From Hirudo medicinalis (taxonomy: Eukaryota > Annelida > Clitellata > Hirudinida > Hirudinidae): a DNA stretch of 64,000 nt. Where the stretch lies: NCBI GenBank assembly GCA_011800805.1, contig MPNW01000559.1, positions 1-64,000 on the forward strand, given 5' to 3'. Positions within the stretch are counted from its first letter, which is position 1, and the number at the start of each line of letters is the position of its first letter. Of this stretch, positions 47,112 to 59,605 are shown in pieces. The notes beneath the pieces were generated by a model, which did no database searches, had not been told where the DNA came from, and was given only the letters and a program-made list of their open reading frames with translations. The position numbers and the translations under genes were made by a program.

Positions 47112-50105
47112 TCATGTAATGATAACAAATATTTTCATCCTGAAATAACAACACAAGTCAGGAGCAACACGTCTAACACAGAACCATACAATAGTTACCC
47201 CAATTATATCGATCAGCATTAACCATGCAGAATGTAATGCGTCCAGTAATTGTAGACCTTTCATAAATTCGTGATAACGAGAAACCTTGCCTTCTTCGTA
47301 AGGTAATGCTTGTTTCAATGTTTCGACACTTTCAGAATTGTTTGAATTCCCGAAATATTTATCCATAAGCTTAACAGTTTCCTCCTTAAATGTTATATAA
47401 GGTGGACAACTGTTACCATTCACATTCGTCAGATATGAATCGATGGCATAACCGTATTGTCTTTCCAATTTCATCATGTATATTGAGGGATATTCCTCGA
47501 TTACCTTACATTCAATGAATACAACAAAGAAATGCTTACTAGTGTAAATAAATCGAGTCTAATAAGTTTAAAAGAGTAAATTTTGCGAGTTGACATAATA
47601 AATTGATAATCTAATATATTAGGTTGATTCAATTTTGCAACGTGAATAAATGCTCTATACAGAATACGTTACGCATCCTGCGATGGACTTATATTATTTA
47701 ACAAAATCATTATGAGAATGCGAGTTAAAAAACAGCTTACAGTGAATTTGGAAATATTGTTGTCAGCAATGATCTTCGAATACATCATGAAGAGGTAAAG
47801 ATATTTCGACATATGTTCTGGATTATCAAAGATTTGCTTAAGGTTTCCAAGATCACTGAAACAATCGATCAAGGAAACCCCTCCAATAAAATGTTCGAGT
47901 CGTTGAATCTTTTCGCATTCGTTTCGCGTTGAAAAGAAGTAATTGTATAAGTATTTGTTGCAAAAATCCTGTTTCCAAGCTTTATTCACGCACGCCCACA
48001 CAAGCCAAATAAACTCCGAATTGTAACACTCCTGTAAAATCAACCTACCAGTACAAATTTACCATCATTATAATTAATTTAATATTAAATAATTATATGT
48101 CGCTGTGAAAAAGAGATTAGAAATGTCGCCATGAGATGACATCGATAATTCACCTCTGTGATATCGTAAACAAATATACTGGACAAACCTCCTTTAAATA
48201 AGTACGAGTCTGTAAATATTTTGTCACGGACGGATGCAGATTAAATTTGTTCAAATCTAATGCTTCAAAAATGAGATTGGCTAAAGAAGTGTAAATATTA
48301 GTAAGACGGTCCATCGGCAATAAGCATTTACTTTGTCAGCTAATGCATATATTGTTAATGTTAATTATTAATGTTGCATTATTTAAATGTAATTAATCAG
48401 AAATTAATGTATTTTTACATTGTTGTGATAACCACTCGGCCCTTCTTTTTTCATTTGGATATCCATATTCGTAATTTCCTGACAAATTGAACAGCACGAT
48501 GAAGGCGACAAAATCTAAAAGACGCAAGTAATGCTTATCATTTTTACGATATGTCATAACAATGGTTACTCATCTGAATAAAACTTACAATCTGAGTCAG
48601 AACCGGAGATCACCGCTTTATGGATTGATTGATCGATCGCACTCGTGTGCCTTGTTGAAAGGACTGCTAAGGACTTCAGATAGCTCTCAACCTTGCGATC
48701 TGGACGCATTTTGCCTACCATGTAACTGTGACAAGGTGAATAGGCAACAACAACTTAATAAATTAGTTTATTAATCTCTATTAATCGTCTTAAAGTCACA
48801 TAGGAATTGGAACAATTATTTTTTTTAAATGTAAGTTAATTACAGTCTTCATAGCGCCTTTTCCAGCTGGTAATTGAAAGTGTCGGTAGGATATTTTGAC
48901 GCTATATTAACGCTAGGAGTTTATCAATGTATAAATAATAATAGCAAATAATAATAAGTAATAAGAATATCAATGAGGTTATCAATGATAAGTAACTGAT
49001 GAAATAAAACTTAGTAACTTAATGTAAAGATACAAATTTGTACCATACTTTAGCGTGTCATAAAAGAAAAATAAGTTGTTGAATGTTTGGCTTGGTGCGA
49101 GCTCAAGCATCTGGAGGTAGGCCATCTCCAAATGACGGCCACAATCATCAATCTGTTTAAAAAATACGACGTATTTAAGCAATAAGATGATGAACAAAAG
49201 ATCCTAATACTACGAATATGAAAGCTGTTTCTATCTCCGTGAAACATTGCTCGATCAGGTAATTTATGGTTTCTTCAGAAGAAACTCCTGTGGAAACGTC
49301 GAACGTTGTCAATTACAAACATTACTCGAATTGAAAGATAAATAGAATCACTTGTTCCAGCTACGATGTCACCATCTCCATAGATTATGTCGTCGATTTC
49401 AAAGAGAGTAGAATCAGACACCTTCGGGAGTAAAGAACTGAAAGTTCATATCTTGTTATTTTTTTGTTACAAAGATATCAACGGTTGTGCAACATTATTA
49501 AATATATAAAAAGTATTGCTTATTCAATTAAAACTTAAATTATCACTAGAAATACTCATCATATTATTGCAGAGCGGGAAGCAGTACTTTTTTTTGGAAG
49601 CACGAAATTAAAATCTATTAAGCAAATTGCTTATCCTTGACTCAATTTATTGGAAAGATTAACATATTTCGTGATTACAATGTTTAATTATTTATATAAG
49701 CAGAGTGTTCACAAATCTCTGAACCTGCCTGGAAAAAATGACAATTATAATGATAATGAATCAGAGCTTGATTATAGTGGCGTATGTCAAAATCGGAAAA
49801 ATTCACTAAGGGTAAACAAGACATTAGGACTGAACTAAATTGAACTGCGTCGTAAATAAATCCAATTTTAATAATTGATCTATTAATCAATTTAAATAAT
49901 ATCATTAATCTAGGATTAACATGAACCAACCTCAAATCTGCTGCAAGTCGCTTAAATGTTTCTTTTTCTGATTTTGTCTAATACAATACGTTAAATACTT
50001 TTATGCCATCGATATTGAATGTCACTCAGTGTTTACCTTGTACTCACACTTCTTTAATTGATCAACCAATAATTCTAGCTCTGCCTTGAAATCGTTTTCA
50101 TTTTG
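47112..50105 (-). CDS. Unrecognised multi-exon gene (partial model)
   Basis: Protein-like segments with plausible splice sites succeed each other on the - strand. In reading order they are about 50105-50038 (DFKAELELLVDQLKK), 49978-49933 (EKETFKRLAADLR), about 49440-49355 (TLFEIDDIIYGDGDI), about 49290-49216 (EETINYLIEQCFTEIE), about 49155-49044 (HLEMAYLQMLELAPSQ), about 48740-48586 (RPDRKVESYLKSL), about 48525-48425 (FVAFIVLFNLSGNYEYG), about 48325-48190 (LANLIFEALDLNKF), about 48030-47745 (FIWLVWACVNKAWKQ) and about 47485-47170 (MKLERQYGYAIDSYL). The product looks like an alpha-helical, mostly soluble protein, with a Lys/Glu-rich start that may form a coiled coil. I do not recognise a family. 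Start and stop are not fixed, and exon borders are good to within a few bases only. Confidence 0.5.
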
Positions 50106-50679
50106 ATTTGCTAATAATTTTTAAATAACCCATTAATCCATTTGTAGTTACAGTAGAATATCAATTATATGTACGCAACCTTCGAAAGCTAGATAAACTT
50201 ACAAAAGGATTTGAAAATTTATGCCACGATTTAGTTAAGTAACACCTTAATTTTGCATTTCTACAAACACCATCGCAAGTTGCTCGAATATGAAATGCAT
50301 GTGAATAGAAGATTCATTGACTATTGATATCAAACACTATCTCTAAACAGTTCCGGTCAAAAATGTTTCTGGTATATTTTATCGACACACAAATAACTAT
50401 CAAAAGTTACCGAATTTCAGGCTGTGTTGTGCCTGCAACATCGTATCAATCTATCGCTTAAAATGAATACGCTATGTCAAAGCCAACCGATCTAAACCTG
50501 ATATGATTTTAATCATTTGTTGGTTCATAAATTAGCTTTCATAAAAACCAAAGATTTTTATGGCTTTTACAGAAACAATATTTAACAATTATTAAATTTA
50601 AAAAAATTATTAAGTTTTATTGTCGCTCACTAATTAATCACTTAATTAATTAATATCTTGGTGATTATTTAATAAATGA

Positions 50680-50730
50680 TTTCCATATCGAGAATCGAAC
50701 CCGGACCTCAACGCGAAAGCTATTAAGCAA
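50680..50730 (-). pseudogene. tRNA-like B-box fragment
   Basis: On the - strand GGTCCGGGTTCGATTCTCG resembles the T-arm of a tRNA, preceded by a poor D-arm-like stretch. Too degenerate for a tRNA gene; perhaps a SINE remnant. Confidence 0.3.
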
Positions 50731-50833
50731 ACAAAAATAGAATTATTTAACAATAATAATTTATATGGTTATTTGTGGATTTTATTTATTACTTACTTAA
50801 TTAACTTCAGAAAGAGCCAGGAAGCTCGGGATG

Positions 50834-52099
50834 TTAACCCTTGGATGCCTAAGGTGACACAACTTCCAGTTTTAGCTGAGGGGGGGTACAAGTGTACCCC
50901 GAAACATTTATGGTTACTGAGCATCAACCGAAAGTTTGTTAATAAAACTAATTTACTTGNNNNNNNNNNNNNNNNNNNNNNNNNNNNNNNNNNNNNNNNN
51001 NNNNNNNNNNNNNNNNNNNNNNNNNNNNNNNNNNNNNNNNNNNNNNNNNNNNNNNNNNNNNNNNNNNNNNNNNNNNNNNNNNNNNNNNNNNNNNNNNNNN
51101 NNNNNNNNNNNNNNNNNNNNNNNNNNNNNNNNNNNNNNNNNNNNNNNNNNNNNNNNNNNNNNNNNNNNNNNNNNNNNNNNNNNNNNNNNNNNNNNNNNNN
51201 NNNNNNNNNNNNNNNNNNNNNNNNNNNNNNNNNNNNNNNNNNNNNNNNNNNNNNNNNNNNNNNNNNNNNNNNNNNNNNNNNNNNNNNNNNNNNNNNNNNN
51301 NNNNNNNNNNNNNNNNNNNNNNNNNNNNNNNNNNNNNNNNNNNNNNNNNNNNNNNNNNNNNNNNNNNNNNNNNNNNNNNNNNNNNNNNNNNNNNNNNNNN
51401 NNNNNNNNNNNNNNNNNNNNNNNNNNNNNNNNNNNNNNNNNNNNNNNNNNNNNNNNNNNNNNNNNNNNNNNNNNNNNNNNNNNNNNNNNNNNNNNNNNNN
51501 NNNNNNNNNNNNNNNNNNNNNNNNNNNNNNNNNNNNNNNNNNNNNNNNNNNNNNNNNNNNNNNNNNNNNNNNNNNNNNNNNNNNNNNNNNNNNNNNNNNN
51601 NNNNNNNNNNNNNNNNNNNNNNNNNNNNNNNNNNNNNNNNNNNNNNNNNNNNNNNNNNNNNNNNNNNNNNNNNNNNNNNNNNNNNNNNNNNNNNNNNNNN
51701 NNNNNNNNNNNNNNNNNNNNNNNNNNNNNNNNNNNNNNNNNNNNNNNNNNNNNNNNNNNNNNNNNNNNNNNNNATGTTGCATGCAATATGTGTTACATAT
51801 TATGTCATAAGTAATATTGTAATTGCTACAAAAAAAAATTAACGTTTGTGAATATGACTGTCCGTAATTTTATTGCCTAACGGGGGGTACAAATGTACCC
51901 ATGTCTTTTGATAATTCGTGCAAAAAAGGTTTTTCACCCTTATAAAAAAATATTTACATGCTGTTATCACACACATGTTGAAGATAATTCTCAACAAAAA
52001 TTCAGGACAAAATTTCTAAAAGTGATTCTAGGATTTCAAAAAAAGGAAACTTTGGGGTACAATTGTACACCCCCCCCCCCTTAGGCATCCAAGGGTTAA
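50834..52099. mobile_element. piggyBac-like TTAA-flanked element, mostly unsequenced
   Basis: TTAA at 50834-50837 and 52096-52099 flank perfect inverted termini (CCCTTGGATGCCTAAGG and its complement). A TTAA target duplication followed by CCCTT-type ends is the signature of piggyBac transposons. Subterminal palindromes built on GGGGTACAANTGTACCCC occur at 50881, 51881 and 52053. An 814-base N run (50960-51773) occupies the middle, so whether a transposase is present is unknown; the visible ends show none. At the stated gap size it would be 1.26 kb, that is non-autonomous, but gap sizes may be estimates. Confidence 0.85.
50960..51773. other. Assembly gap (814 N)
   Basis: Run of N inside the piggyBac-like element. 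Open frames reported across it are meaningless. Confidence 0.99.
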
Positions 52100-52716
52100 T
52101 TATGCAGAGGCGTAGCTAAGGGTTTGGAGGCCCGGCGCGAAACTGACAACTCGGCGGTCCCCCTACATTATTAATTTTGCATCCAGTTTTGATAATGTGG
52201 TGATCTCTCCCAACCCCATATGTACGCCACTTTAACGACGTTAGTGAAGCTAGCGTTATGTCTAGAGATGTTGTTCAGCATCTGCCACAAAGTTCGCAAT
52301 TGTCTCAAATCAGATCCAGTACCTGAATCATTCAGCAATAAGAAATTGGTTCTTGTTGAACAAGCAACCTTTCCAATTGTTCCCAAGAACAGATTGTTTC
52401 CAGTTCAGACCTGCTGCCACGATCTTTTGTTTGCTGAGCCGAGTAGAGCTGACCAACGCAAAAAAATCTGATAAATGAATTTAAGAATGGGCATCAACTA
52501 ACCCCCGATCCCGAACAGTCATAAATATTTAACGATCAGAACAAATTTTAACAAATTTTATCTTTTCGTAAAAAAAAGTAATTCGTGTTCATTTGCTTAG
52601 GAATTGCCATGTGATGAGAATAAAACCAATAAATCACAATGGTGGTAAAAAAACATAGAGAAAAAACAAAATGGCCGGCTAAATAACATCTCAAATGCAT
52701 TTCCATACAGTCAACT
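52100..52716. other. Spacer with a transposon-end-like motif
   Basis: Right after the TTAA comes AGGCGTAGCTAAGGGTTTGG and GGCCCGGCGCGA, a GC-rich motif resembling ends of some animal DNA transposons, but no inverted partner was found in the window. The rest is ordinary AT-rich sequence with short chance frames. Confidence 0.35.
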
Positions 52717-53448
52717 TCAATCAATCGGGCAATCGTCCTTCTCGTGCACCAACATTTCTGCTTCTGAGATGAATAGATGACCACACTTCTGGCAGAGGAA
52801 GGGGTGAGCATGCGTTGATCGGTGGTCCAAGTATTCCTGCCTCAGAGCAAACCTGAAAACAATGATGCCTTCAAAATTAAATTTCTTGGCAAATTCCAAG
52901 AGGGGGCAATGCTCGATCGAAAAACCTGACCATTCGTCGCATCCCTCTGCAGTGCATCCAAACTTCAGGTTGTGTTTCTTGCAGTGTCTTCCAAGTGATC
53001 CTTCATCTTTTGTAACGAAGGGGCAAAAGGCCACGTGACATCTGAGGCGAGCCTCATGTTTTGCCTGCATGTGACGACTGAGATCGACCTGAATATTTTA
53101 AATATGGGTGATGTATCAACAAGGGAACACCACACAACACAGCATCCAATGACCAGATTTGCAAACTTACTTGTCGATAAAATGGGAAGTTACAATATTT
53201 GCAGCTCTGTGAGAAGCTTTGCATCATCTTGTACATTTCCAGGATCGTGTCGTCAATGCACCTCTGTTCCTGGCCCTCCCCGTATCTACTGTCGTTCGCA
53301 ATCACATGATGAGCCTTACCATACAAGTCTGCTCCATCTTTAGCTTAAAAGTTGCAATAAAATAGAGTAACAACAATTATCTGAAACTGTTAGAAAGTTC
53401 AGAGCTACCCTGGTGCATGCAAACAGGGCACTTGAATTGTGCTGACAT
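52717..53448 (-). CDS. Small C2H2 zinc-finger protein (168 aa)
   Basis: Four exons join in phase on the - strand: 53448-53409, 53343-53171, 53088-52931 and 52852-52717, giving 168 codons and TGA. The start MSAQFKCPVC opens with a Cys pair. The second and third exons create a classical finger CKYCNFPFYRQ..HMQAKH across their junction, followed by CHVAFCPF..H-x3-H. The third intron (52853-52930) is only 78 nt: removing it makes a textbook finger C-x4-C-DEWF-x5-Y-x2-H-x3-H (CTAEGCDEWFALRQEYLDH). The last segment is a C2HC-like finger (FLCQKCGHLF..VHEKDDC). Probable nucleic-acid or protein binding; no specific ortholog recognised. The 78-nt intron has no stop and is a multiple of three, so a retained form with a broken finger could be translated. 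Confidence 0.82.
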
Positions 53449-54102
53449 TTTTGTTTCTGTTAAGCACCTCTTTTCCTAATTTCGGGATGAAAGAATGGAC
53501 GACTGCTGGTGAATGAACGAACAAGTCATATAAGAGAATAACTCTTTTTTGTTAAATGTTACTGCTGCAAGAGCAGCGAATGTTTATTTTCAATTAAATG
53601 AATGTCCCACCAAGTTCTTTGAATGTCATTGTGGCTTGTTTCAACTTCCAAAGGCCAAAAATCTTTGCAAGCAATGCCTTGCATTAAATAATTATTTTTC
53701 TTGGAATATTACATCTCTTTAATAAATTCCTTCAAAATATTTGTATACATTTTTTGTGTGCATTTAGTTTCATTTGTGCATGTTAAATTAAGCAAATATA
53801 ATAACTGTTAGAACAAATTATGACAAGGTCAAAATGAATTTCAATTGTTAAAATGCCTAAAATGCTTGTCGGTCAAATTAATCCGATTTCGCTAGATTAA
53901 AATCCATCATTATATCTAGAGCACAATGCCAGAATAAAATTAGGGTTTGCTTAAAAAAATAAACTTAACTCGTATAAGCAAAAGGAAAAAAATAATTTAC
54001 ACCACCTTACTCCGAAATAATGAGAAATAAGAGAAATTATGAGTTATTAGAAGGAAATGACGATAGCGAAATGAGCCTCTTACTCAGCTGTTATTCGTAC
54101 AT
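53449..54102. other. Spacer between the zinc-finger gene and a LINE relic
   Basis: No gene seen. The 5' end of the - strand C2H2 gene is at the left edge, so its promoter should be in the first few hundred bases. Confidence 0.4.
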
Positions 54103-54411
54103 TTGGAGAATAAAACCCGTAACCAGCATAAAACTATAAAAACTATGTCTCCCCCAACCTCCATAAACGTAGCAGGCACCCTCCTTCCTTCTTCTACTAC
54201 TCTTAAACTCCTCGGTGTTACTTTTGATTCTCATCTCAGCTTTAAAGAACATTCTGCCTCCATCATCAAATCATGCAATCATCTCATCTGGTCAATTCNG
54301 TCACCTGAAAACCCACCTCTTCAGGACACCAACATGAAGCTAATGAAGACACAAAGGCGCCTCTGACGCTATGCAAATGGCGCATTATAAATTAACTATT
54401 ATTATTATTAT
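54103..54411 (+). mobile_element. LINE relic (CR1/L2-like RT C-terminus) with SINE-like 3' end
   Basis: The + strand reads a retrotransposon segment with LKLLGVTFDSHLSFKEH and SIIKSCNHLI, the conserved C-terminal region of CR1/L2/Jockey-type reverse transcriptases. It then jumps at the N (54299) to HLKTHLFRT, the usual last segment of such proteins. The element ends with GCGCCTCTGACGCTATGC, ATGGCGC, and an ATT repeat tail (54390-54411). The N may hide a deleted or unassembled piece. The 3' end matches the 3' end of the SINEs at 61107 and 36301. Confidence 0.85.
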
Positions 54412-55189
54412 TATAAAACTCGCGCCAAGCAAAAACCATGTCAACAAATCGCACAAAGAATATTTTCGTCCAATTAATCGGAATCAGCATCAAATAAACA
54501 TTAGTTTCAATTAAATCAAACCAAACTACATCAATTCATATTCAGAAATTAAGTAGCATTATTAAATTAATTTTGAAAGATTTGACTCCCTCTAGATGTA
54601 TATGTTTGCTACATATACATCACGTCACATCCGCTGAAATGAGAGTGAGTGAATTAATTAATAAATCTGAGTGATTAAAGTCAATGGGAACTAAGTATAA
54701 AATTGAAGGCGCGATACGACTAATAGATTGAATCTAAAACTTATTTATTAGCATTCATCATTATTACCATTTTGGGCAATAATTCTGGCTGACTTGCCAA
54801 ATCATCAATGTTTTATTAGCTTAATGGCTTTAAGGCTAAGGACGGCAACGAAATACATAAAAGTAAAAAGAGCAAGTGTTGCCAACATCTCCTCGAACTT
54901 AACTGAGTTGTTAGGTGAACAAGAGCAAAATAAATCGAATGGTTCTTGGAAATAGAAATTCCATCATCATACAGGACATAAATATCATACAGACTCGCTA
55001 TGACTGCTGACTTCTCAAAAATCAAACTTTGCTTTTTAATGTCGATCGTTTCGGAAAGGAATGCTTGTTTTTTCATATTTTTAGACATTCCATGTATTCC
55101 GTTATATAACCACTTACTTATTTATCATTATATAAGTATGCTGGAGGAGCATACGCTTTTATTATTTATTTTAGCCTAGTCAGTGCTCT

Positions 55190-55275
55190 AATGCTGGCGC
55201 CAGCAGGGATCCTCAGATGTAATTCCTTGTCCTCCTGGGCCGGACCATATCCGTAGACCCGCAATGGCATTACCT
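55190..55275 (-). mobile_element. Isolated 3'-UTR-like LINE fragment
   Basis: GCCAGCAGGGATCCTCAGA, then a CCTTGTCCTCCTGGGCCGGACCAT stretch, parallels the 3' blocks of the R2-like LINEs at 25145-25262 and 30415-30520 in the same order and orientation (AGGGATC..CAGAG, CCTTACGCTCTC, TGGGCCGCATCCG). No coding part is attached. Confidence 0.6.
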
Positions 55276-55361
55276 TTATATTTGGTGATCTTAAATAATA
55301 AAAACCTCACTTTTGTTTTTGGACATCCTTACAAAACGTTGACTCAATAGTAATGAAATCA

Positions 55362-55566
55362 CCCGGAGGTCTCGAAACTGGTAAGTTAACTATTAAGTTT
55401 ATTAAGCAAGTATTCAGTTAGTCGAACTGAATAATCGAGTCGAGTATCTGGTCTGGATCGTCCAGACTGTCATCGCTGCTTTCGCGCTATTACGCCATTG
55501 ACAATTTAAGCATAAGAAATTCTGAATAATTCCATGGAACAAAATAAATTTAATTATTTTATTTAA
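55362..55566. repeat. Dispersed repeat copy B
   Basis: Homologous to 6922-7100, same orientation, with scattered substitutions and small indels. It lies about 90 bp from the LINE 3'-like fragment at 55190-55275. Confidence 0.75.
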
Positions 55567-55913
55567 TTTTGCGCCAGGGTTATAACAATACTCAAACTAA
55601 ATCTCTAGAAATGTCTGCAACCACATAAAAAAAAATTTGAAACATGTTTCTTGATTCAATGCAATTTACCAATAAGCCATAATTTCAATAATTATCTGGC
55701 CTAATTATGAGCTTTAGTCCATGGTTAGCTCACTTTATAAACAGCTCTAAGCAAATTTCGTGGAAGTTACTAGAACATTGGAAAGAAGAGGATACTAAAT
55801 ACAAACAAAATGAATAAACTAAGAAATAATAAAAAATTTTGAAAAAACAAAATATTTTTGCTCATTGCAAATCTTTAATAAAGAAATGGTTGCAAATTAT
55901 AAAAAAAAATCAA

Positions 55914-58672
55914 TCAAAATAGTCCTCAATATCTTGTTCTAAAAGCTCATCTCCATAGCAACTGAGATCAAGTTGGTTGAGGATGAGATTTTCAAAAGTT
56001 TCCTCAAGATCCGTCTCCCCAATCAGGACGGCACCAACCATCCTTCCATCTTTGAGAACGACTTTTATGTATTGCTCTCCTTTTGAATTAGTTGTTCCAA
56101 TGTAAACTATGATAAGTGAGCATTACAATCAACACAAGAAACCAGTTCACCTTCTACGACTTTAACAAGAAGTTTGTAGTTATCATTGCATTGTTGTCCA
56201 TTAAACCTTCCCAACAAAATGACCTGCAATGTCATTGTATCATTAGTAATACCATTTATATTTCAAAAAGAATATCTAACTGCTAAACATAGCATAAACT
56301 AAGATAAATATATCAGATGCATGAAATCCAAAATATTCTGTTAACTATCATACTTTGTAATTGAAAAACTTTGTCACGTGGGCAAACAGTTCGAAGCAAA
56401 AATCCAAGGGCTCGGATACTATGCTACCAGCAAGATCAGCCACCATGAACCTGGCTGCACAGATTCCCATTTGTCTTGCTTGACTCCATAGCCTCATCTG
56501 TGTGATGAATAAATTTTAAAATGTAATTCCCTTTAAAGATTGTTTTGGAGAAAATTGACAAGATGTTTTAGCTCAAGATCTATAATACATGAAAAAAATG
56601 ACCTTAAAAATGCATTGTGGAAGTTTAATTTTGTGATAAAGTTAAAAAATAACAATAAATTATGATTAATTAAGTGACAAAATGATTCTATTTAACAAGG
56701 ACTTCATGATTATTACTTGCAACCAGAATGGTGAGTGTGTCCACCCTGCAGTGCAAACATCTCCAGCTGCAAAGACATTTCCCACAGAAGTCCTCATGCG
56801 CTCGTTCACCAACAAACCGCCGTCGGAACCTCTCTCGAACTTAAAGTCAATGTTCGGTGAAACTTTAATAGAATCAACAATTAAGTAATGAACAGTGTAC
56901 GACGTACGTCTGCAAAAGATACGAACGGATCCACATTAGGCACCACACCTGTGGCACTGACAACGAAGTCACATCCATAAACCTTTCCGTTCGTTAGTCG
57001 GACATAAACAGGCCACTCAGGTTCTTCTATGGCTAAGGATGACAAAAACATTTTAATCCACTTTCAATTGATCATTTTTAAAGGAAATTATTTTTAAAAA
57101 GTAAGCTAAATCTTCCAACAACAGCTTTCTTTAATGGAAACTATTTGGAGAAGAAGAAAAACAAAAGAATCACCACAAGTTGTGCTTATTTTCAACTTGA
57201 GAGAATGAACCTGCTCCAATGATAGAAGATCAGACACCTCAACATTGTACTCAATTGAGACCATCCTACCTTTTGTACCACCCACAGCAATCTATTGTGA
57301 ATCATCAGAATTCCATAGTAAAATAAAACATTGCATCTCATTCAATTTTAAGATTCAACTGTTCAACCTTTCAGTTAGATATTATAATAAAAATTCAATC
57401 AATTCATTAATTGATATAAGCTTTTAAAGACATCAAAGACAGAACTTTTTGACTGCCTTGAGCTTTAAGGATGTCCACCCAATCAGGTCCGAGAGCACAT
57501 CCAAGGCTGCTGCTCTGTTTCGTGATTCCTAGTTTTGCCAAATTAAAACAGGCAATCTATTAAATAATTTGTAACAACATTAACGTAATATTAATAATTA
57601 AATCCTTAAATAACGTCAACTGACCTTTGTCAACGGTGTATTTGGCCCTTTTGACGAGAGGATCCTCCTTGGCTTCGACACACAACATGTGAGGGAGAAG
57701 AAACCTTGAAGCCCCCGCATCAATGAAGGTGCTGATGATCGAGTTGTCCTTCATTGCCCACAAAACTTCACAACATTGGATCTTGAAACTTTTGGAAATT
57801 ACATACACAAAAACATTGTATGTCTGGATAAGTTTAAAATAAATTAAAGCCAATTTCAACTCACACTAGTTCTGAAGCTATACCTCCATTGCCAACTATT
57901 ATTACTCTTTTGGCATCTGATAACCTCTTTTCAAATGCCTATTGTGAAATAATTTATAAATAGTAACTTCTTAAAATTTTTCCTTACTGAAATACTCACA
58001 GAAACAGTTTCAGTGTCTCTTATACCGATCACAAAGTTACTGTCTTTAGCAATTATCTGTCAAATAATATTAGATTCGGTGGAGACAAAAATACAAGTAA
58101 GAGCTAGTGCAAACCTTTGGGCTTGCTCCTGTGCAGATGCAGAGCTTGTCATACAAATATGTGGTCCCATCAGAAACACTCAAAGACTATAATTTAAATA
58201 TAAAGCCAATCACAAGAGTTATGTAGATGATGCCCCAAGATTTACCTTGAGAGTGGGATTGAAACTGATAACATCTTGATGAATAATAGTAACATTTGGG
58301 AACTGTTTCATTAACTCTGTAGACGATTTTTCAGCCACATCAAAATCTTCCAAATTCCTAGTCAGCTATACATAAATCCCCGATTAATCCAACAATCATT
58401 CACCAAAAGTAAATGAAATATTGACAAAACAACCCCAATAAAACTGCTACAACAAATACCTGTTTAAAATTGAAGACCGATTTCACGATTGATGAAGAAC
58501 TAATTAAAAGGATCTTTTCTTTGCATGACTGGGCCAACTTAAATCACGAAAGTATCAAATAACATATTAAAACTAGTTCTAATATCAAATGCAAATAGCT
58601 AACACTTTCAACGCATGAAACGCCTGCAATACCTCCTCCTACGACAACAAATACAAATTTTCCAGGCGTCAT
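55914..58672 (-). CDS. PYROXD1: PYROXD1, pyridine nucleotide-disulfide oxidoreductase
   Basis: About fourteen exons on the - strand. The first seven are fixed by phase: 58672-58604, 58537-58460, 58365-58246, 58186-58115, 58056-58000, 57938-57867, 57781-57625. The others lie near 57529-57427, 57255-57176, 57032-56908, 56860-56730, 56498-56355, 56222-56150 and 56110-55914. The start [17 protein letters not shown] carries the FAD Rossmann motif GGGIAG; VFNFKQ, RDTETVS and a second nucleotide-binding [10 protein letters not shown] follow. [20 protein letters not shown] and AAGDVC (FAD-binding GD motif) are in the C-terminal half, and the protein ends [21 protein letters not shown]. This order is that of animal PYROXD1, a nuclear/cytosolic flavoprotein shown to protect the tRNA-ligase complex from oxidation. 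No redox-active CxxC typical of thioredoxin reductases is visible, as expected. Some later exon borders are approximate. Confidence 0.93.
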
Positions 58673-59605
58673 ATCAATCAATCAAAACATTTTTAGCACA
58701 TTAGAAAGTGTTATTTACAATTTAAAAGTAAAACTTTTACATTATTCTTATTACAAATACATTTTTTTAATAAAACAAAATTTAAAAAATGAAATATAAA
58801 AAATATTTATAATATATTGAATTATAATTCTTTATAAATAAATTATGGTCATTACTGTATTATTTGATTACCTTTATTTGAATGAGATGTTGGCACCTCA
58901 ATTTTGTTTTAAATACTTTTTTTTAGATATCTTTTACAATTGCGTTGATTGTTGATCAAGCTCTATTTCCTTCTTCTCGAGACCCATAGACATTTAAAAT
59001 TTAAGCATCTCACTACAATGCATAATTATGTTTATCAAAAGAATTTGGTCACATGATAAGTTATATTTCACAATTATAACTGTTATAAATTGAATCAAGA
59101 CAACATGGAAACATGGAATAATATCGGTAGACATTACAACTCAAAAATATAATTAAAGTTATTGTACACAGTTTCATACTTTTACTTAATGAGGATATAA
59201 TACTTCAAATTACCAAATTGTGACCTGCCACTTTCGAAACCCAGATTTATAAATGAATGCTCTCAGTTTAAGACTGGGTTTGTTTTTTAGGCTTAACTGA
59301 AATATCTTCAACAATTGGTTTTTATTAGCTGGAATTGTAGATGCAAGCTCTCTAATGATGACTCTGTTTGCTAAATCATATCCCACAAAAACATTGCAAG
59401 ATGCTGAATTGTTTAGATAACATCTGGTTAAAAAATAGTATGTACATATTTTAGGTCAGCTTATTAGCTAATAAAGCTGATTTAAATGTAGATTATTAGA
59501 TGACAGTTGACAAATCTGACTTCCGGTTGATCTTATGCTTCATAAGACGTAAACACTGATGTCGTGTCGTGAGCATAGTTGGATTAAACACTTATCGCAA
59601 ACCTG
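58673..59605. other. Divergent intergenic region PYROXD1 / AP-3 beta
   Basis: About 0.93 kb between two divergent start codons, AT-rich, presumably with both promoters. The last 80 bases before the AP-3 beta ATG are GC-richer, as an untranslated leader would be. No motif assigned. Confidence 0.5.
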